DNA from: Devosia equisanguinis
GTDB taxonomy: Bacteria; Pseudomonadota; Alphaproteobacteria; Rhizobiales; Devosiaceae
Reading direction: 5' to 3'
Length of the DNA: 64,000 nt
Assembly (NCBI RefSeq): GCF_900631955.1
Contig: NZ_UZWD01000023.1
Span: forward strand, 62,001 to 126,000
The notes under the pieces were generated by a model that saw only the letters and a list, made by a program, of their open reading frames with translations, was not told the DNA's origin and did not search any database. The translations under genes were made by a program, and so were the position numbers. Position 1 is the first letter of the stretch. Every line of letters begins with the position of its first letter. Shown here piece by piece: positions 36,896 to 45,607 of the stretch.

Positions 36896-37708
36896 ATGAC
36901 CAGATTGCGCATTGTCGTCGCCGGTGCGGGTGGACGCATGGGTGCGGCCAATATCAGGGCGGTGGCCGCCCATCCCGGCGTCGAACTGGTGGGGGCGCTG
37001 GATCGGCCGGGCGCGGCGGCGCTGGGCAAGGATGCCGGCATGCTGATCGGCCTCGAGACGCTTGGCGTTACCCTTACCGACGATACCGAAGCGGCGCTGA
37101 GCGGCGCCGACGCCATTATCGATTTTACCGCGCCGGCCGCCAGCGTGGCCCTGGCGCAAGCGGCGGCCCGCCATGGTCTGGTCCATATTATCGGCACGAC
37201 CGGCTGTTCGGAGGCCGATGATGCAGCGATTGCCGCCGCAGGGGCGGCGGGCGCGCGCATCGTCAAGTCGGGCAATTTTTCTCCCGGCGTCGTGACCCTG
37301 GCGGCGCTGGTCGAAAAGGCCGCGCGGGCGCTGGCGGACTACGATGTCGAAGTGCTCGAAATGCACCACAACCAGAAGGTCGATGCGCCCTCGGGTACGG
37401 CACTGATGCTGGGCGAGGCCGCGGCCAAGGGGCGGCACATTGCACTCAAGGACCATTCCGTTCGGGTGCGCGATGGCCATACCGGCCCCCGCGAAGTTGG
37501 CAGCATCGGCTTTGCCACCCTGCGCGGCGGCAATGTCATCGGCGACCACACGGTGATCCTCGCCGGTGCTTCCGAGCGTATCGAGCTCAGCCATCGCGCC
37601 CAGGACCGCAGCATTTTCGCCAATGGCGCGGTGCGCGCGGCGCTCTGGGCCAAGGCGCAGCCGCCGGGCTTTTATTCCATGGCCGATGTTCTCGGCCTCA
37701 ACGACTGA
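36896..37708 (+). CDS. dapB: 4-hydroxy-tetrahydrodipicolinate reductase
   Basis: A 270-residue enzyme of lysine/diaminopimelate synthesis. The start [16 protein letters not shown] gives the NAD(P)H loop GAGGRMG at 9-15. The catalytic His-His and Lys are in [16 protein letters not shown] (about 152-166). [28 protein letters not shown] is the usual ending. gpmA follows after 20 bases. Confidence 0.96.
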   Translation: MTRLRIVVAGAGGRMGAANIRAVAAHPGVELVGALDRPGAAALGKDAGMLIGLETLGVTLTDDTEAALSGADAIIDFTAPAASVALAQAAARHGLVHIIGTTGCSEADDAAIAAAGAAGARIVKSGNFSPGVVTLAALVEKAARALADYDVEVLEMHHNQKVDAPSGTALMLGEAAAKGRHIALKDHSVRVRDGHTGPREVGSIGFATLRGGNVIGDHTVILAGASERIELSHRAQDRSIFANGAVRAALWAKAQPPGFYSMADVLGLND

Positions 37709-37728
37709 TCCCAGCAAGGATTGATGCA

Positions 37729-38343
37729 ATGACAGGCACTCTCATCCTGGTCCGCCATGGCCAGAGCGACTGGAACCTCAAGAACCTCTTCACCGGTTGG
37801 CGCAATCCCGACCTGACCGAACAGGGCCAGGGCGAAGCCCGTGCCACCGGCAGGGCGCTCAAGGGTGCCGGCATCGTGCCGGACCTGTTTTACACTTCGG
37901 CTTTGCGCCGCGCCCAGCATACGCTCGACCTGATCCTCGAGGAGATGGGCATTCTCAATGTCACCATCACCCGTAATGTCGCGCTCAACGAACGCGACTA
38001 TGGCGATCTCTCGGGGCTCAACAAGGACGATGCCCGCGCCAAGTGGGGCGAGGAGCAGGTGCTCGTCTGGCGCCGCTCCTTTGACGTGCCCCCGCCGGGC
38101 GGCGAATCGCTCAAGGACACTGCGGCCCGTACCCTGCCCTACTACGAGGCCGAGATCCTGCCGGCGCTCAAGGCCGGCAAGACCGTTCTGGTTGCCGCCC
38201 ATGGCAATTCGCTGCGCGCTTTGGTCATGGCCATCGAAGGGCTGACCCCCGACGAAATCCTGGCGCGCGAAATCGGCACCGGCGAGCCGACCGTCTACAA
38301 GATCGGCGCTGACGGCACGCTGGCAGAGCGCGTCACGCTCTGA
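37729..38343 (+). CDS. gpmA: 2,3-bisphosphoglycerate-dependent phosphoglycerate mutase
   Basis: A 204-residue glycolytic mutase. [18 protein letters not shown] contains the phosphorylated His (about residue 10). [23 protein letters not shown] and [16 protein letters not shown] carry the second His. Shorter than the E. coli enzyme (about 250), as is common in alphaproteobacteria. Adjacent to dapB, as in rhizobia. Confidence 0.94.
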   Translation: MTGTLILVRHGQSDWNLKNLFTGWRNPDLTEQGQGEARATGRALKGAGIVPDLFYTSALRRAQHTLDLILEEMGILNVTITRNVALNERDYGDLSGLNKDDARAKWGEEQVLVWRRSFDVPPPGGESLKDTAARTLPYYEAEILPALKAGKTVLVAAHGNSLRALVMAIEGLTPDEILAREIGTGEPTVYKIGADGTLAERVTL

Positions 38344-38358
38344 ACCAGTTCAGTTTTT
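38340..38358 (+). terminator. Small intrinsic terminator after gpmA
   Basis: CTGAAC-CA-GTTCAG followed by TTTTT, overlapping the gpmA stop and the end of the converging permease gene. Short stem and two-base loop, so efficiency is doubtful. Confidence 0.5.
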
Positions 38359-39396
38359 GATGATCAGGGGGTCGCCAGTGGCGGCCCCTTTTTCGTCGCG
38401 CGGCTCGACATAGAGTTTGAGCGTCAGCATGCGACCCACCGCATAAATCGGCGTCGCCAAGGCAATGCCCATCAGCCCGAACAGCGTGCCCAGCACGGTC
38501 ATGATGCTCAGCGACCAGGCCGGTGAGAGCTTGATGATGCGCTGCTGCAGCATGGGCGTGAGGATGTAGCCCTCCAGGTTCTGGATGAGGAACAGCCCGA
38601 TAGCGCCCACGATCAGCACATTGGTATCCTGCGCTGCCAGTGTCAAAAGCACGGGGACCGCCGAAAAGATCGGACCGAGGAAGGGGATGAAGTTGAGGGC
38701 ACCCGAAAGCAGGCCCAGCACCGCCGCGTTCGGCACGCCCAACGCCCAGAGCAGCGCAAAAACCAGCGAGCCGATCAGCACCATCATCGCCAATTGGGTG
38801 ACCATCCAGCCGCGCAACGCTTCGCCGGTATCGCCCAGCGCAGCCGAGATGCGGGGCCGGTGGCGGCTGGGCACCAGCAGCAGCACGCTGTCGCGATAGC
38901 CCTTGGGGTCGATGGCGAAGAACAGCCCCAGGAAAATGATGATCACCACATTGCTGATAATGCCGATGGTGGAGCCGAACAGCGAGCTGGCCTGGTTGAA
39001 GAGCCCGCCGGGATCGGGGAAGAAGCGGGCGGCGAGGTTTTCGATGTCGCTGCGGCTGATGTCGCCGACTAGACCCAGCTCCTGCAATTCGCCATAGAGC
39101 CGCCCGATCTCACCGACGATCAGCCGGATAAGGTCCTGCAGATTGCGCCACAGGCCCAGCCCGCCCAGCGAAAAGGCGGCGATGGCCGCGAGCAGGATGA
39201 GGACACTGACCATGGTGAGCAGCAGTGGCCGGGGCCAAGGCGCGATGCGCCCGAGGGTGCGCACGGCCGCGTCGAGCACGCAGGCAATCAGAATGCCGGC
39301 GAAAATCAACAGGATCGGCAGCGACAGCGTCCAGGCCAGAATAAGCGCGGCGGTGAGAAAGACGCCGACAACGACGGCACGGGTGTGTTCGGCCAT
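38350..39396 (-). CDS. AI-2E family transporter (PerM/TqsA-like)
   Basis: A 348-residue inner-membrane protein with about seven to eight hydrophobic segments. The start MAEHTRAVVV follows GGAGGGG closely. The family core VIIIFLGLFFAIDPKGYRDSVLLLVP and LNFIPFLGPIFSAVPVLL with the conserved proline-rich turn are present. Named for E. coli TqsA; most members, including probably this one, have unknown substrates. Confidence 0.9.
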   Translation of the reverse strand: MAEHTRAVVVGVFLTAALILAWTLSLPILLIFAGILIACVLDAAVRTLGRIAPWPRPLLLTMVSVLILLAAIAAFSLGGLGLWRNLQDLIRLIVGEIGRLYGELQELGLVGDISRSDIENLAARFFPDPGGLFNQASSLFGSTIGIISNVVIIIFLGLFFAIDPKGYRDSVLLLVPSRHRPRISAALGDTGEALRGWMVTQLAMMVLIGSLVFALLWALGVPNAAVLGLLSGALNFIPFLGPIFSAVPVLLTLAAQDTNVLIVGAIGLFLIQNLEGYILTPMLQQRIIKLSPAWSLSIMTVLGTLFGLMGIALATPIYAVGRMLTLKLYVEPRDEKGAATGDPLIIKN

Positions 39397-39488
39397 GAGC
39401 CCCTCCAATTGCCAAGGACCTTAGCCACGCCCGAGCCGGTTTTTCCACCCCCAATGGCGATTCACGTGAAACCTGGCCCGCGCAGGGC

Positions 39489-40358
39489 CTAGCGGCTGGC
39501 CGAGACGACGCCGGCTTCCCAGCCGAGAATGGCGCGCTTTCGCGGCACGCCCCAGTGATAGCCGGTCAGGGCGCCCGAGGTGCCGACGACGCGGTGGCAG
39601 GGCACCACGAAGCTGATCGGGTTCTTGCCGACCGCAGCCCCGACGGCGCGTGAGGCTTTCGGGCGGCCGATATGCTGGGCGACGCTGGAATAGGTGGTCG
39701 CCTGCCCCACCGGAATCTTCAGCAGCGTCTCCCAGACTTTGACCTCGAAATCGGTGCCGATCAGCACCAGCCGCACCGGCTGGTCCGGCGACCAGCGGGT
39801 GGGATCGAAAACCTGGTTTACCATGGGCGCAATGCGGGCATCGTCGCGGCTGAAGCGGGCATTGGGCCAGCGATTGGCCAGATCGGCAAAGGCCTCCTCG
39901 ATACTGGTGTCTTCGTCGGCAAAGCCCAGGCCCGACATGCCGTATTCGGTCGCTGTCACCACCGCAGTGCCGAAGGGCGACGGGGCGACACCCCAGATCA
40001 TGTCGATGCCGGCACCTCCGGCACGAAAAATGCCCGGCGGCATGGCTTCATAGGTGACGAAGAGATCGTGCAGCCGGGAGGTGGAACTCAGCCCCACCTC
40101 ATAGGTGGTATCGAGCACGCTGGCCTGGTCACGCAACAGACCCTTGGCGTGGTTGAGCGCCACGGCCTGGGCAAAGCTTTTTGGCGACAGGCCGCACCAG
40201 CGACGAAAGAGATCGGTCAATTGCCTCTCGGTCAGGCCGAGGGCCGAGGCGAAGCGGCCGAGATCGGTATTGTCGGGACCATTCTCGCTGAGATAGCGAA
40301 TGGCCGCCTGAATGGTCTGATAGTCGCTGGCGGGGGCCAGGGCACGCAGCTGGTTCAT
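39489..40358 (-). CDS. AraC-type HTH / O6-methylguanine-DNA methyltransferase fusion
   Basis: A 289-residue Ada-like protein. The N-terminal AraC helix-turn-helix covers about 10-105 (FASALGLTERQLTDLFRRWCGLSPKSFAQAV), and the methyltransferase domain about 120-285 ends with the suicide Cys in NPISFVVPCHRVVG. The Ada zinc domain that senses methylphosphotriesters is missing, so methylation-switched activation in the E. coli manner is not expected. A short parS-like element lies upstream of the window-left neighbour. Confidence 0.9.
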   Translation of the reverse strand: MNQLRALAPASDYQTIQAAIRYLSENGPDNTDLGRFASALGLTERQLTDLFRRWCGLSPKSFAQAVALNHAKGLLRDQASVLDTTYEVGLSSTSRLHDLFVTYEAMPPGIFRAGGAGIDMIWGVAPSPFGTAVVTATEYGMSGLGFADEDTSIEEAFADLANRWPNARFSRDDARIAPMVNQVFDPTRWSPDQPVRLVLIGTDFEVKVWETLLKIPVGQATTYSSVAQHIGRPKASRAVGAAVGKNPISFVVPCHRVVGTSGALTGYHWGVPRKRAILGWEAGVVSASR

Positions 40359-40450
40359 GCCGATATCCTCGGGACGATGTTGCCCACACCTAGACTGCTC
40401 TCGCGCTCGGTGCGACCCGGATTTGACGGCGTTTTTTTGCCGGCAGGAGC

Positions 40451-40933
40451 TTAGCTGCGCTGGCGCGCCTGGCGCAGGGCGCGGCCAAAGGCGCGGGCGA
40501 AGCTGGATTTGTCATCATTGGCGAGAAAGCGGCCAAGCTCGATTTCTTCGCTGGGGAGCACCAGAAAAATGCCGGTGGTGCGTTCGTTGTCGTCGCGCTC
40601 CAGGCGCAGGCGAACGAGCTTGGGGTCGAGGCGCTTCAGCGCCTTGCCGGCCTTGTCCTCGGACAGGATTTCGAGCTGATCCGGCCAAAGGGTGATCTGC
40701 TGGCTTTTGCGGGCCCGACGCGACTGGGACACGCTGAGCGCAGAGAGGCCGGCAATGGCCAGGCCATAGGCAACCAGACCCGGAACCAGAAAGTCCGGTA
40801 TGGCGAACAGAAAGGGCGTGCCCACAATTCCGGCAATCACCAAAGCCACCCAACCGCCGGCGGCGCGCAGGGTCCGGTCCGGCCGCAACGTCGCGGCGAA
40901 CAGGGGCATTGTGGTTGTGGCTTGCATCGGCAT
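40451..40933 (-). CDS. DUF2244 family membrane protein
   Basis: A 160-residue protein; the start MPMQATTT is chosen because the longer frame overlaps nth. Two adjacent hydrophobic segments (about 27-65) are followed by a soluble C-terminal half containing LRLERDDNERTTGIFLVLPSEEIELGRFLANDDK, the DUF2244 core. Function unknown. It is commonly found beside nth in alphaproteobacteria. Divergent from nth with a 43-base gap. Confidence 0.85.
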   Translation of the reverse strand: MPMQATTTMPLFAATLRPDRTLRAAGGWVALVIAGIVGTPFLFAIPDFLVPGLVAYGLAIAGLSALSVSQSRRARKSQQITLWPDQLEILSEDKAGKALKRLDPKLVRLRLERDDNERTTGIFLVLPSEEIELGRFLANDDKSSFARAFGRALRQARQRS

Positions 40934-40976
40934 GGTTCTCTCGGGGAAATACTGGCAGAGATTCGCGGGCGAGAGA

Positions 40977-41666
40977 ATGGTTCTGGTTAAAAAAGTGAAG
41001 AGAATGACCCGCGCCGAGGCGGAGGCAATCTTTGCCCGCTTTGCCGAGATCGAACCCGAACCCAAGGGCGAGCTCGATTATGTCGATGCCTTCACCCTTC
41101 TGGTGGCCGTTGTGCTGTCGGCACAGGCGACCGATGCCGGTGTCAACAAGGCCACCAGGCGCCTGTTCGAATTGGCGCCCAGCCCCGCCGCGATGGTGGC
41201 GCTGGGGGTCGAGGGGATCGAAGAACACATCAAGACCATCGGCCTCTTCCGCGGCAAGGCCAAGAATGTCTATGCCCTCAGCCAGATGCTGATCGATCTG
41301 CATGGCGGCGAGGTCCCCGGCGATCGCGAGGCACTCGAGGCCCTGCCCGGCGTCGGCCGCAAGACCGCCAATGTGGTGCTCAATATCTGGTTCAAGCAGC
41401 CCACCATCGCGGTGGATACCCATCTCTTCCGTGTCGGCAACCGCACCGGCCTGGCGCCCGGCAAGACCCCGCTCGAGGTGGAAAAGGCGCTGACCAAGAT
41501 GGTGCCCGCGCGCTTCATGCTGCATGCCCATCACTGGCTGATCCTGCACGGGCGCTATATCTGCAAGGCGCGCAAGCCCGAATGCTGGCGCTGTCCGATC
41601 GTGCAATGGTGCCGCTTCGAACCGAAATCACCGCCGCCGAACAAGCCGCTGCCCAAGCATGTTTAG
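40977..41666 (+). CDS. nth: Endonuclease III
   Basis: A 229-residue base-excision-repair glycosylase/AP lyase. LLVAVVLSAQATDAGVNKATR is the family signature. The helix-hairpin-helix is LPGVGRKTANVVL with the catalytic Lys, and the Asp is in AVDTHLFRV. The iron-sulfur loop is formed by four Cys in CKARKPECWRCPIVQWC. Start at 40977 is used; MTRAEAE at 41004 is also possible. Its stop overlaps the converging DUF2214 gene by four bases. Confidence 0.96.
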   Translation: MVLVKKVKRMTRAEAEAIFARFAEIEPEPKGELDYVDAFTLLVAVVLSAQATDAGVNKATRRLFELAPSPAAMVALGVEGIEEHIKTIGLFRGKAKNVYALSQMLIDLHGGEVPGDREALEALPGVGRKTANVVLNIWFKQPTIAVDTHLFRVGNRTGLAPGKTPLEVEKALTKMVPARFMLHAHHWLILHGRYICKARKPECWRCPIVQWCRFEPKSPPPNKPLPKHV

Positions 41667-42109
41667 CTCCCATAACCCCGCGCCATCGCGGCGGCGAAGA
41701 TCGGAATCAGCAGCAGCACGCCAGCCTGAAGGTGCACGAAGCGGCGATTGGCCTTTATCTCCTCTGCTGGCGGCGCGTAATCGGGCGCGGTCTCGGCTGC
41801 CTTGATCCAGCGGCGGATGGCCAGCGTCGGCGGAATGGTGAGCAGGGCCATGAGGAGAAAGGCTGCCATCTTGCCCCAGAAGGCGTGGTTGCCCCAGTAA
41901 TAGCCGGGATCGGCAGCGCCGAAAAAGATGCGGAGCAGGCCCACGACAATGACGATGCCCGCGACCAGACCATAGGCGGCGTCGATCCGCGCCAACTGCC
42001 TGAGGCGGTCGCCGCCAAGACCGGGCCGGATCAGGGTGAATTCGGCAGCGAAGAGCCCAACCAGGGCAAGGACCGCCAGGTGGTGGGCAGAGGCCAGAAG
42101 CAGATCCAT
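41663..42109 (-). CDS. DUF2214 family membrane protein
   Basis: A 148-residue protein with four hydrophobic helices (about 5-22, 45-65, 78-97, 125-145). The start MDLLLASAHHLAVLALVG is characteristic; the longer frame crosses the divergent promoter region. Conserved HHLAVL, GLLRIFFGAADPGYYWGNHAFWGKM fit DUF2214, function unknown. It is transcribed away from a TetR gene and is the likely target of that regulator. Confidence 0.85.
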   Translation of the reverse strand: MDLLLASAHHLAVLALVGLFAAEFTLIRPGLGGDRLRQLARIDAAYGLVAGIVIVVGLLRIFFGAADPGYYWGNHAFWGKMAAFLLMALLTIPPTLAIRRWIKAAETAPDYAPPAEEIKANRRFVHLQAGVLLLIPIFAAAMARGYGS

Positions 42110-42124
42110 TTCAGCGCTCTCGAT

Positions 42125-42169
42125 GTTGACAAGGCTTACATCATTTCGGCATATGTGAACAATGTCAAC
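42125..42169. promoter_or_regulatory. Interlocked divergent promoters and TetR operator candidate
   Basis: An inverted repeat, GTTGACA (42125-42131) and TGTCAAC (42163-42169). Each arm supplies a TTGACA -35 box, one per strand. Plus-strand -10 candidates (CATATG at 42150) lie about 12 bases before the tetR ATG, which has no ribosome site, so tetR mRNA may be leaderless. The minus-strand -10 (AATGAT-like, near 42141-42145) serves the DUF2214 gene. Confidence 0.55.
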
Positions 42170-42722
42170 TTTATCCAATAGCCGCTACCATCACGGCAAT
42201 CTGCGCCAGGCGCTGCTCGAGGCAGCGCTGGTGATTCTGGCCAAGGAGGGCGAGGCCGGACTGGGCTTGCGCGATCTGGCGCGGGCCGTAGGCGTGTCGC
42301 CGGCAGCGCCCTATCGCCATTTCGACAGCCGCGCGGCGCTGCTCGAAGCCCTGGCAGTGACGGGGTTCCAGCGTTTTACTGCGCGCATGGAGGCGGTCGC
42401 TGCGAGCGAGCCGGACAATCCCCTGGCGGCGATGGGCAAGACCTATGTGGTCTTTGCCCTGCAAAACCCCAATCTCTTCCGCCTGATGTTCTCGCCCCAG
42501 CTCAAAAAGGCAGCCCGGCCAGGCCTTGCCATGGCGGCCGACGCTGCCTTCGATACGCTGCGGCGCGTGGTGAGCGACAGCTCCGCCGAAGGCCGGATCA
42601 AGGCGCTTTCGGCCTGGGCCAAGGTGCATGGTCTGGCCGTGCTGCTGCTCGATGGCCAGATCGCCATTGGCGCCGGCGAGGACACCGAAGCCCTGATCGC
42701 CGAGATTATTTCAAGCCTTTAG
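42162..42722 (+). CDS. TetR/AcrR-family transcriptional regulator
   Basis: A 186-residue repressor. The N-terminal HTH is about 15-60 (ALVILAKEGEAGLGLRDLARAVGVSPAAPYRHF), followed by a WHG-type ligand domain with PNLFRLMFSP and SAWAKVHGLAVLLLDGQI. The start ATG lacks a Shine-Dalgarno sequence. Divergent from the DUF2214 gene, so autoregulation plus control of that neighbour is likely. Confidence 0.92.
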   Translation: MSTLSNSRYHHGNLRQALLEAALVILAKEGEAGLGLRDLARAVGVSPAAPYRHFDSRAALLEALAVTGFQRFTARMEAVAASEPDNPLAAMGKTYVVFALQNPNLFRLMFSPQLKKAARPGLAMAADAAFDTLRRVVSDSSAEGRIKALSAWAKVHGLAVLLLDGQIAIGAGEDTEALIAEIISSL

Positions 42723-42943
42723 GTTGTGCTTGGCATGGCGTGATGGCGCGCCGATTCCCACCCACCACTCCGCCCTCTTGCTCGACCAGAGGGTCACTTT
42801 CCACGCATGCCCGCCCATCGTGCTCCTTGCCCCCGTCGCGACAAGCACCCTCCCCTCCTCCGACGGGCGCTCCGGCGTTGCCCTCATCGCCATCATGCTC
42901 TAAACCGGCCCACGGCCATTTTCACAACGCCGGAATGCTGCGC

Positions 42944-43948
42944 ATGACCCAGACCCGCTTCGACGTGCTGACCATCGGCAATGCCATCGTCGACATCATT
43001 GCCCCGGTGGAGGCCGGTTTCATCGAGCGGGAGGGGATGCAGGAAGGGATCATGCACCTGATCGATACCGATCGGGCCGAAGATCTCTATGGCAAGATGC
43101 CGGCAAGCCGGAAGCAGATTTCGGGTGGCTCGGCCGCCAATACCGCCGCCGGCGTCGCCTCGCTTGGGGGCCGTGCCGCCTTTGTCGGCAAGGTCGCCGA
43201 CGACCCGCTGGGTGATGTGTTCGAGGCCGATCTCACCGATATCGGGGTGTTTTACGGCACGTCGCGCCTCAAGAATGGCGCCCTCACCGCCCGCTCGATG
43301 ATCTTCCTCAGCGAGGATGGCGAGCGCACCATGAACACCTATCTCGGCGCCTGCCACCAGCTGACCGAGGCCGATATCCATGCCGACGAGATCGGCGGCG
43401 CTGCCGTCACCTATATGGAAGGCTTTCTCTGGGACCCGGTGGAAGCCAAGAAGGCCTTCGTGCTCGCCGCCCATTACGCCCACAAGCATGAGCGCGCCGC
43501 CGCCTTTACCCTGTCCGATCCGTTCTGCGTTGATCGCTACCGGGCCGAATTCCTCGACCTCATCCGCTCCAAGACCATCGACTATGTCTTTGCCAATGTG
43601 CATGAGCTGAAGTCGCTCTACCAGACCGACGATCTCGGCGTCGCGGTGCGCGAAATCGCCAAGGATGCCGAAGTGGCCGCCATCACCATGGGCGCCGAAG
43701 GCGCAATGGCGGTGTTCAATGGCGAGATCATCTCCGTACCAGCCTTCCCGGTCGAGAAGGTAGTCGATGCCACCGGCGCCGGCGATCTCTTCGCTGCCGG
43801 GTTCCTTTTGGGCCTCGCCCGCGGCCAGACCATGGACTCAGCCCTCAAGACCGGTTGCCTCGCCGCTTCCGAGGTGATCAGCCATATCGGCGCCCGCCCG
43901 CAGCTCGACCTGGCTGAACTCAGCCAGAAGCACGGGCTGGTCGGGTAA
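42944..43948 (+). CDS. PfkB-family sugar/nucleoside kinase (adenosine kinase-like)
   Basis: A 334-residue ribokinase-fold kinase. The start MTQTRFDVLTIGNAIVDIIA is standard; ATG 42935 is an alternative. GGSAANTAAGVASLGG is PfkB signature 1 (about 60-75), and DATGAGDLFAAGFLLGL carries the catalytic Asp and anion hole (signature 2). Rhizobial orthologues are usually named adenosine kinase, but the substrate cannot be confirmed. The preceding 221 bases hold no supported gene. Confidence 0.9.
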   Translation: MTQTRFDVLTIGNAIVDIIAPVEAGFIEREGMQEGIMHLIDTDRAEDLYGKMPASRKQISGGSAANTAAGVASLGGRAAFVGKVADDPLGDVFEADLTDIGVFYGTSRLKNGALTARSMIFLSEDGERTMNTYLGACHQLTEADIHADEIGGAAVTYMEGFLWDPVEAKKAFVLAAHYAHKHERAAAFTLSDPFCVDRYRAEFLDLIRSKTIDYVFANVHELKSLYQTDDLGVAVREIAKDAEVAAITMGAEGAMAVFNGEIISVPAFPVEKVVDATGAGDLFAAGFLLGLARGQTMDSALKTGCLAASEVISHIGARPQLDLAELSQKHGLVG

Positions 43949-44027
43949 CAGGCTGTTTTCCGTACCGGGCATCCCGCTTGCGCGCAGGGCTTTCGCTTAT
44001 GGGTTTGAGCGTGCTGCACACCCCCGC

Positions 44028-44117
44028 CCAACCTCCCCCGTCAAGGGGGAGGAGCCGCATCGCGTTCTGGGCAACCTGCAGCACCCCCATTTAACCTCCC
44101 CCTGTAGAAGGGGGAGG
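44028..44117. repeat. C-rich/G-rich palindromic intergenic element
   Basis: Hairpins CCTCCCCC/GGGGGAGG at 44032-44052 and 44095-44117, like those at 32893 and 60302. Lies in the 279-base gap between the converging kinase and pyrF genes. Confidence 0.7.
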
Positions 44118-44227
44118 AAGAGTAGGAGCCGAAGCTTTAGCGCCTCCAACGTGCTCAAAGTGAACACTTCCTCTCGAGGGGAGAGAACGAGCGGAGGCAT
44201 CCATGTCTCTCAACGGGCCTCCGGCCC

Positions 44228-44929
44228 TCAGGCCAGCCGCGTGCCCTTGCTGGCCATCTCCGCCAATATCGCCCGTGCCGCTGCGGCGGGGTCGGGGGCT
44301 TCGATGATCGGCCGCGCCACCACCAGATGCGAGGCGCCGGCGGCGAGCGCCTGGGCCGGGGTCATGATCCGCTTCTGATCGCCGGCGGCACTGCCCGAGG
44401 GGCGGATGCCGGGGGTGACGATGGCCATTTTCGGCCCGACAATGGTGCGCACCATCTCGGCTTCGTGCGGGGAGGCCACGATGCCCCCAATGCCGCTGTC
44501 GCGCGCCTGCTGCGCCCGCAGCGCCACCAGCCCGGCGGCGTCGCGGGCATAACCGGCATCCCTGACGTCCTGATCGTCCATTGAGGTGAGCACGGTCACG
44601 CCCAGCACGGTCAGGGTCGAGCCCTCGGCGCCCCTGCGGGCCGCCTGCATCGCCTTGGGATAGGCATGGACGGTGAGCATGGCGGCGCCGGTCTCGGCGA
44701 TGGCGGCCACGCCCTTTTCGACCGTATTGTCGATATCGAGCAGTTTGAGGTCGAAGAACACCTTCTTGCCGGCGGCGATCAGCGCCTTGCCCAAGGCAAA
44801 GCCATCGGCGCCGTAAAAGCATTGATAGCCGATCTTGTAATATTCGACCGTGTCGCCCAGTGCGGCAACGATCTCCTCGGCGCGTGCGCGTGACGAAACG
44901 TCGAGGCCCACGATCAACTGGCCTGCCAT
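44228..44929 (-). CDS. pyrF: Orotidine 5'-phosphate decarboxylase
   Basis: A 233-residue TIM-barrel enzyme making [17 protein letters not shown] opens the protein. The catalytic Lys-Asp array is [16 protein letters not shown] (about 59-74), and VTPGIRPSG carries the phosphate-binding loop. Single gene. Confidence 0.96.
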   Translation of the reverse strand: MAGQLIVGLDVSSRARAEEIVAALGDTVEYYKIGYQCFYGADGFALGKALIAAGKKVFFDLKLLDIDNTVEKGVAAIAETGAAMLTVHAYPKAMQAARRGAEGSTLTVLGVTVLTSMDDQDVRDAGYARDAAGLVALRAQQARDSGIGGIVASPHEAEMVRTIVGPKMAIVTPGIRPSGSAAGDQKRIMTPAQALAAGASHLVVARPIIEAPDPAAAARAILAEMASKGTRLA

Positions 44930-44997
44930 GATAATTCTCCCCGCAATGTCGATTATGGCTTGGGCCTAGACCATTCTGCCCATTGCGGCAAGCGCCG

Positions 44998-45603
44998 TCA
45001 GGCGAACCAGTTCAGGACGATCTCCTCCATGGGCGTCCAGTCGCTGAGCAGCTGTCCGGTTCTCCGATCGAAGACAAAGCCATTGCCGCCACCGGCAACC
45101 CCGATGCGGCTCTGGTCCTCCTCGCGCGAAATCCGCCTATGCCCATAATGGCATTTGAGCAGCGTCCCGACGGCGCCGTGACCGCAAAAGATCGCCGGAA
45201 TATCGGGCGGGACGCTGGCCAGGGCGGTCGCGACAGTCCCCACGATCCGGGCCTGCGCATCCATGGCCCGTTCCCAGCCCTCGGCACTCTCCTCCGGCTG
45301 GGCGAAGAAGCGGTCGGCCATTTCCTCGAACAGGACGGGGGGCAGAAAGCCGGTGGCGCTGCGATCGTTCTCGCCCATCAGGTGATCGGCCAGAACCGGC
45401 GTGCCCGCAGCCGCGGCCACCAGTTCCGCCAGCTCCAGTGCCTTGGTCTCCCGGCTCGAGAAAATAAAAGCGCCCTTGGGGACGATATTGCGGGCGACAA
45501 AAACCTCGGCGCGGGCCCTGCCCTCGGCGGAGAGGCCCCAGAGCGGTACCGGCACAGCGGCATCCATGCGAACCTGCGGATGCGTCAAATAGAGCGCCCG
45601 CAT
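44998..45603 (-). CDS. Histidine phosphatase superfamily protein
   Basis: A 201-residue phosphoglycerate-mutase-like protein. The N-terminal motif is LTHPQV where most members have RHG, so the nucleophile His is present (THP) but the preceding Arg is not. The second His is in IFCGHGAVGTLL (about 139), and acid Glu near FEEMADRFF. Substrate unknown. It is five bases downstream of the flavoprotein gene on the same strand, so the two are probably cotranscribed. Confidence 0.82.
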   Translation of the reverse strand: MRALYLTHPQVRMDAAVPVPLWGLSAEGRARAEVFVARNIVPKGAFIFSSRETKALELAELVAAAAGTPVLADHLMGENDRSATGFLPPVLFEEMADRFFAQPEESAEGWERAMDAQARIVGTVATALASVPPDIPAIFCGHGAVGTLLKCHYGHRRISREEDQSRIGVAGGGNGFVFDRRTGQLLSDWTPMEEIVLNWFA

Positions 45604-45607
45604 GGCT

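Noticed and set aside
41078-41606. Minus-strand frame opposite nth (40515-41606)
   Set aside because: Antisense shadow of nth and DUF2244; nth carries the complete iron-sulfur and HhH motifs on the plus strand.
42711-42896. 61-codon minus-strand frame between tetR and the PfkB kinase gene
   Set aside because: The translation is not obviously nonsense (it has WKVTLWSSKRAEWWVGIG), but there is no ribosome site, it overlaps the end of tetR, and no family is recognised. Too weak to call.
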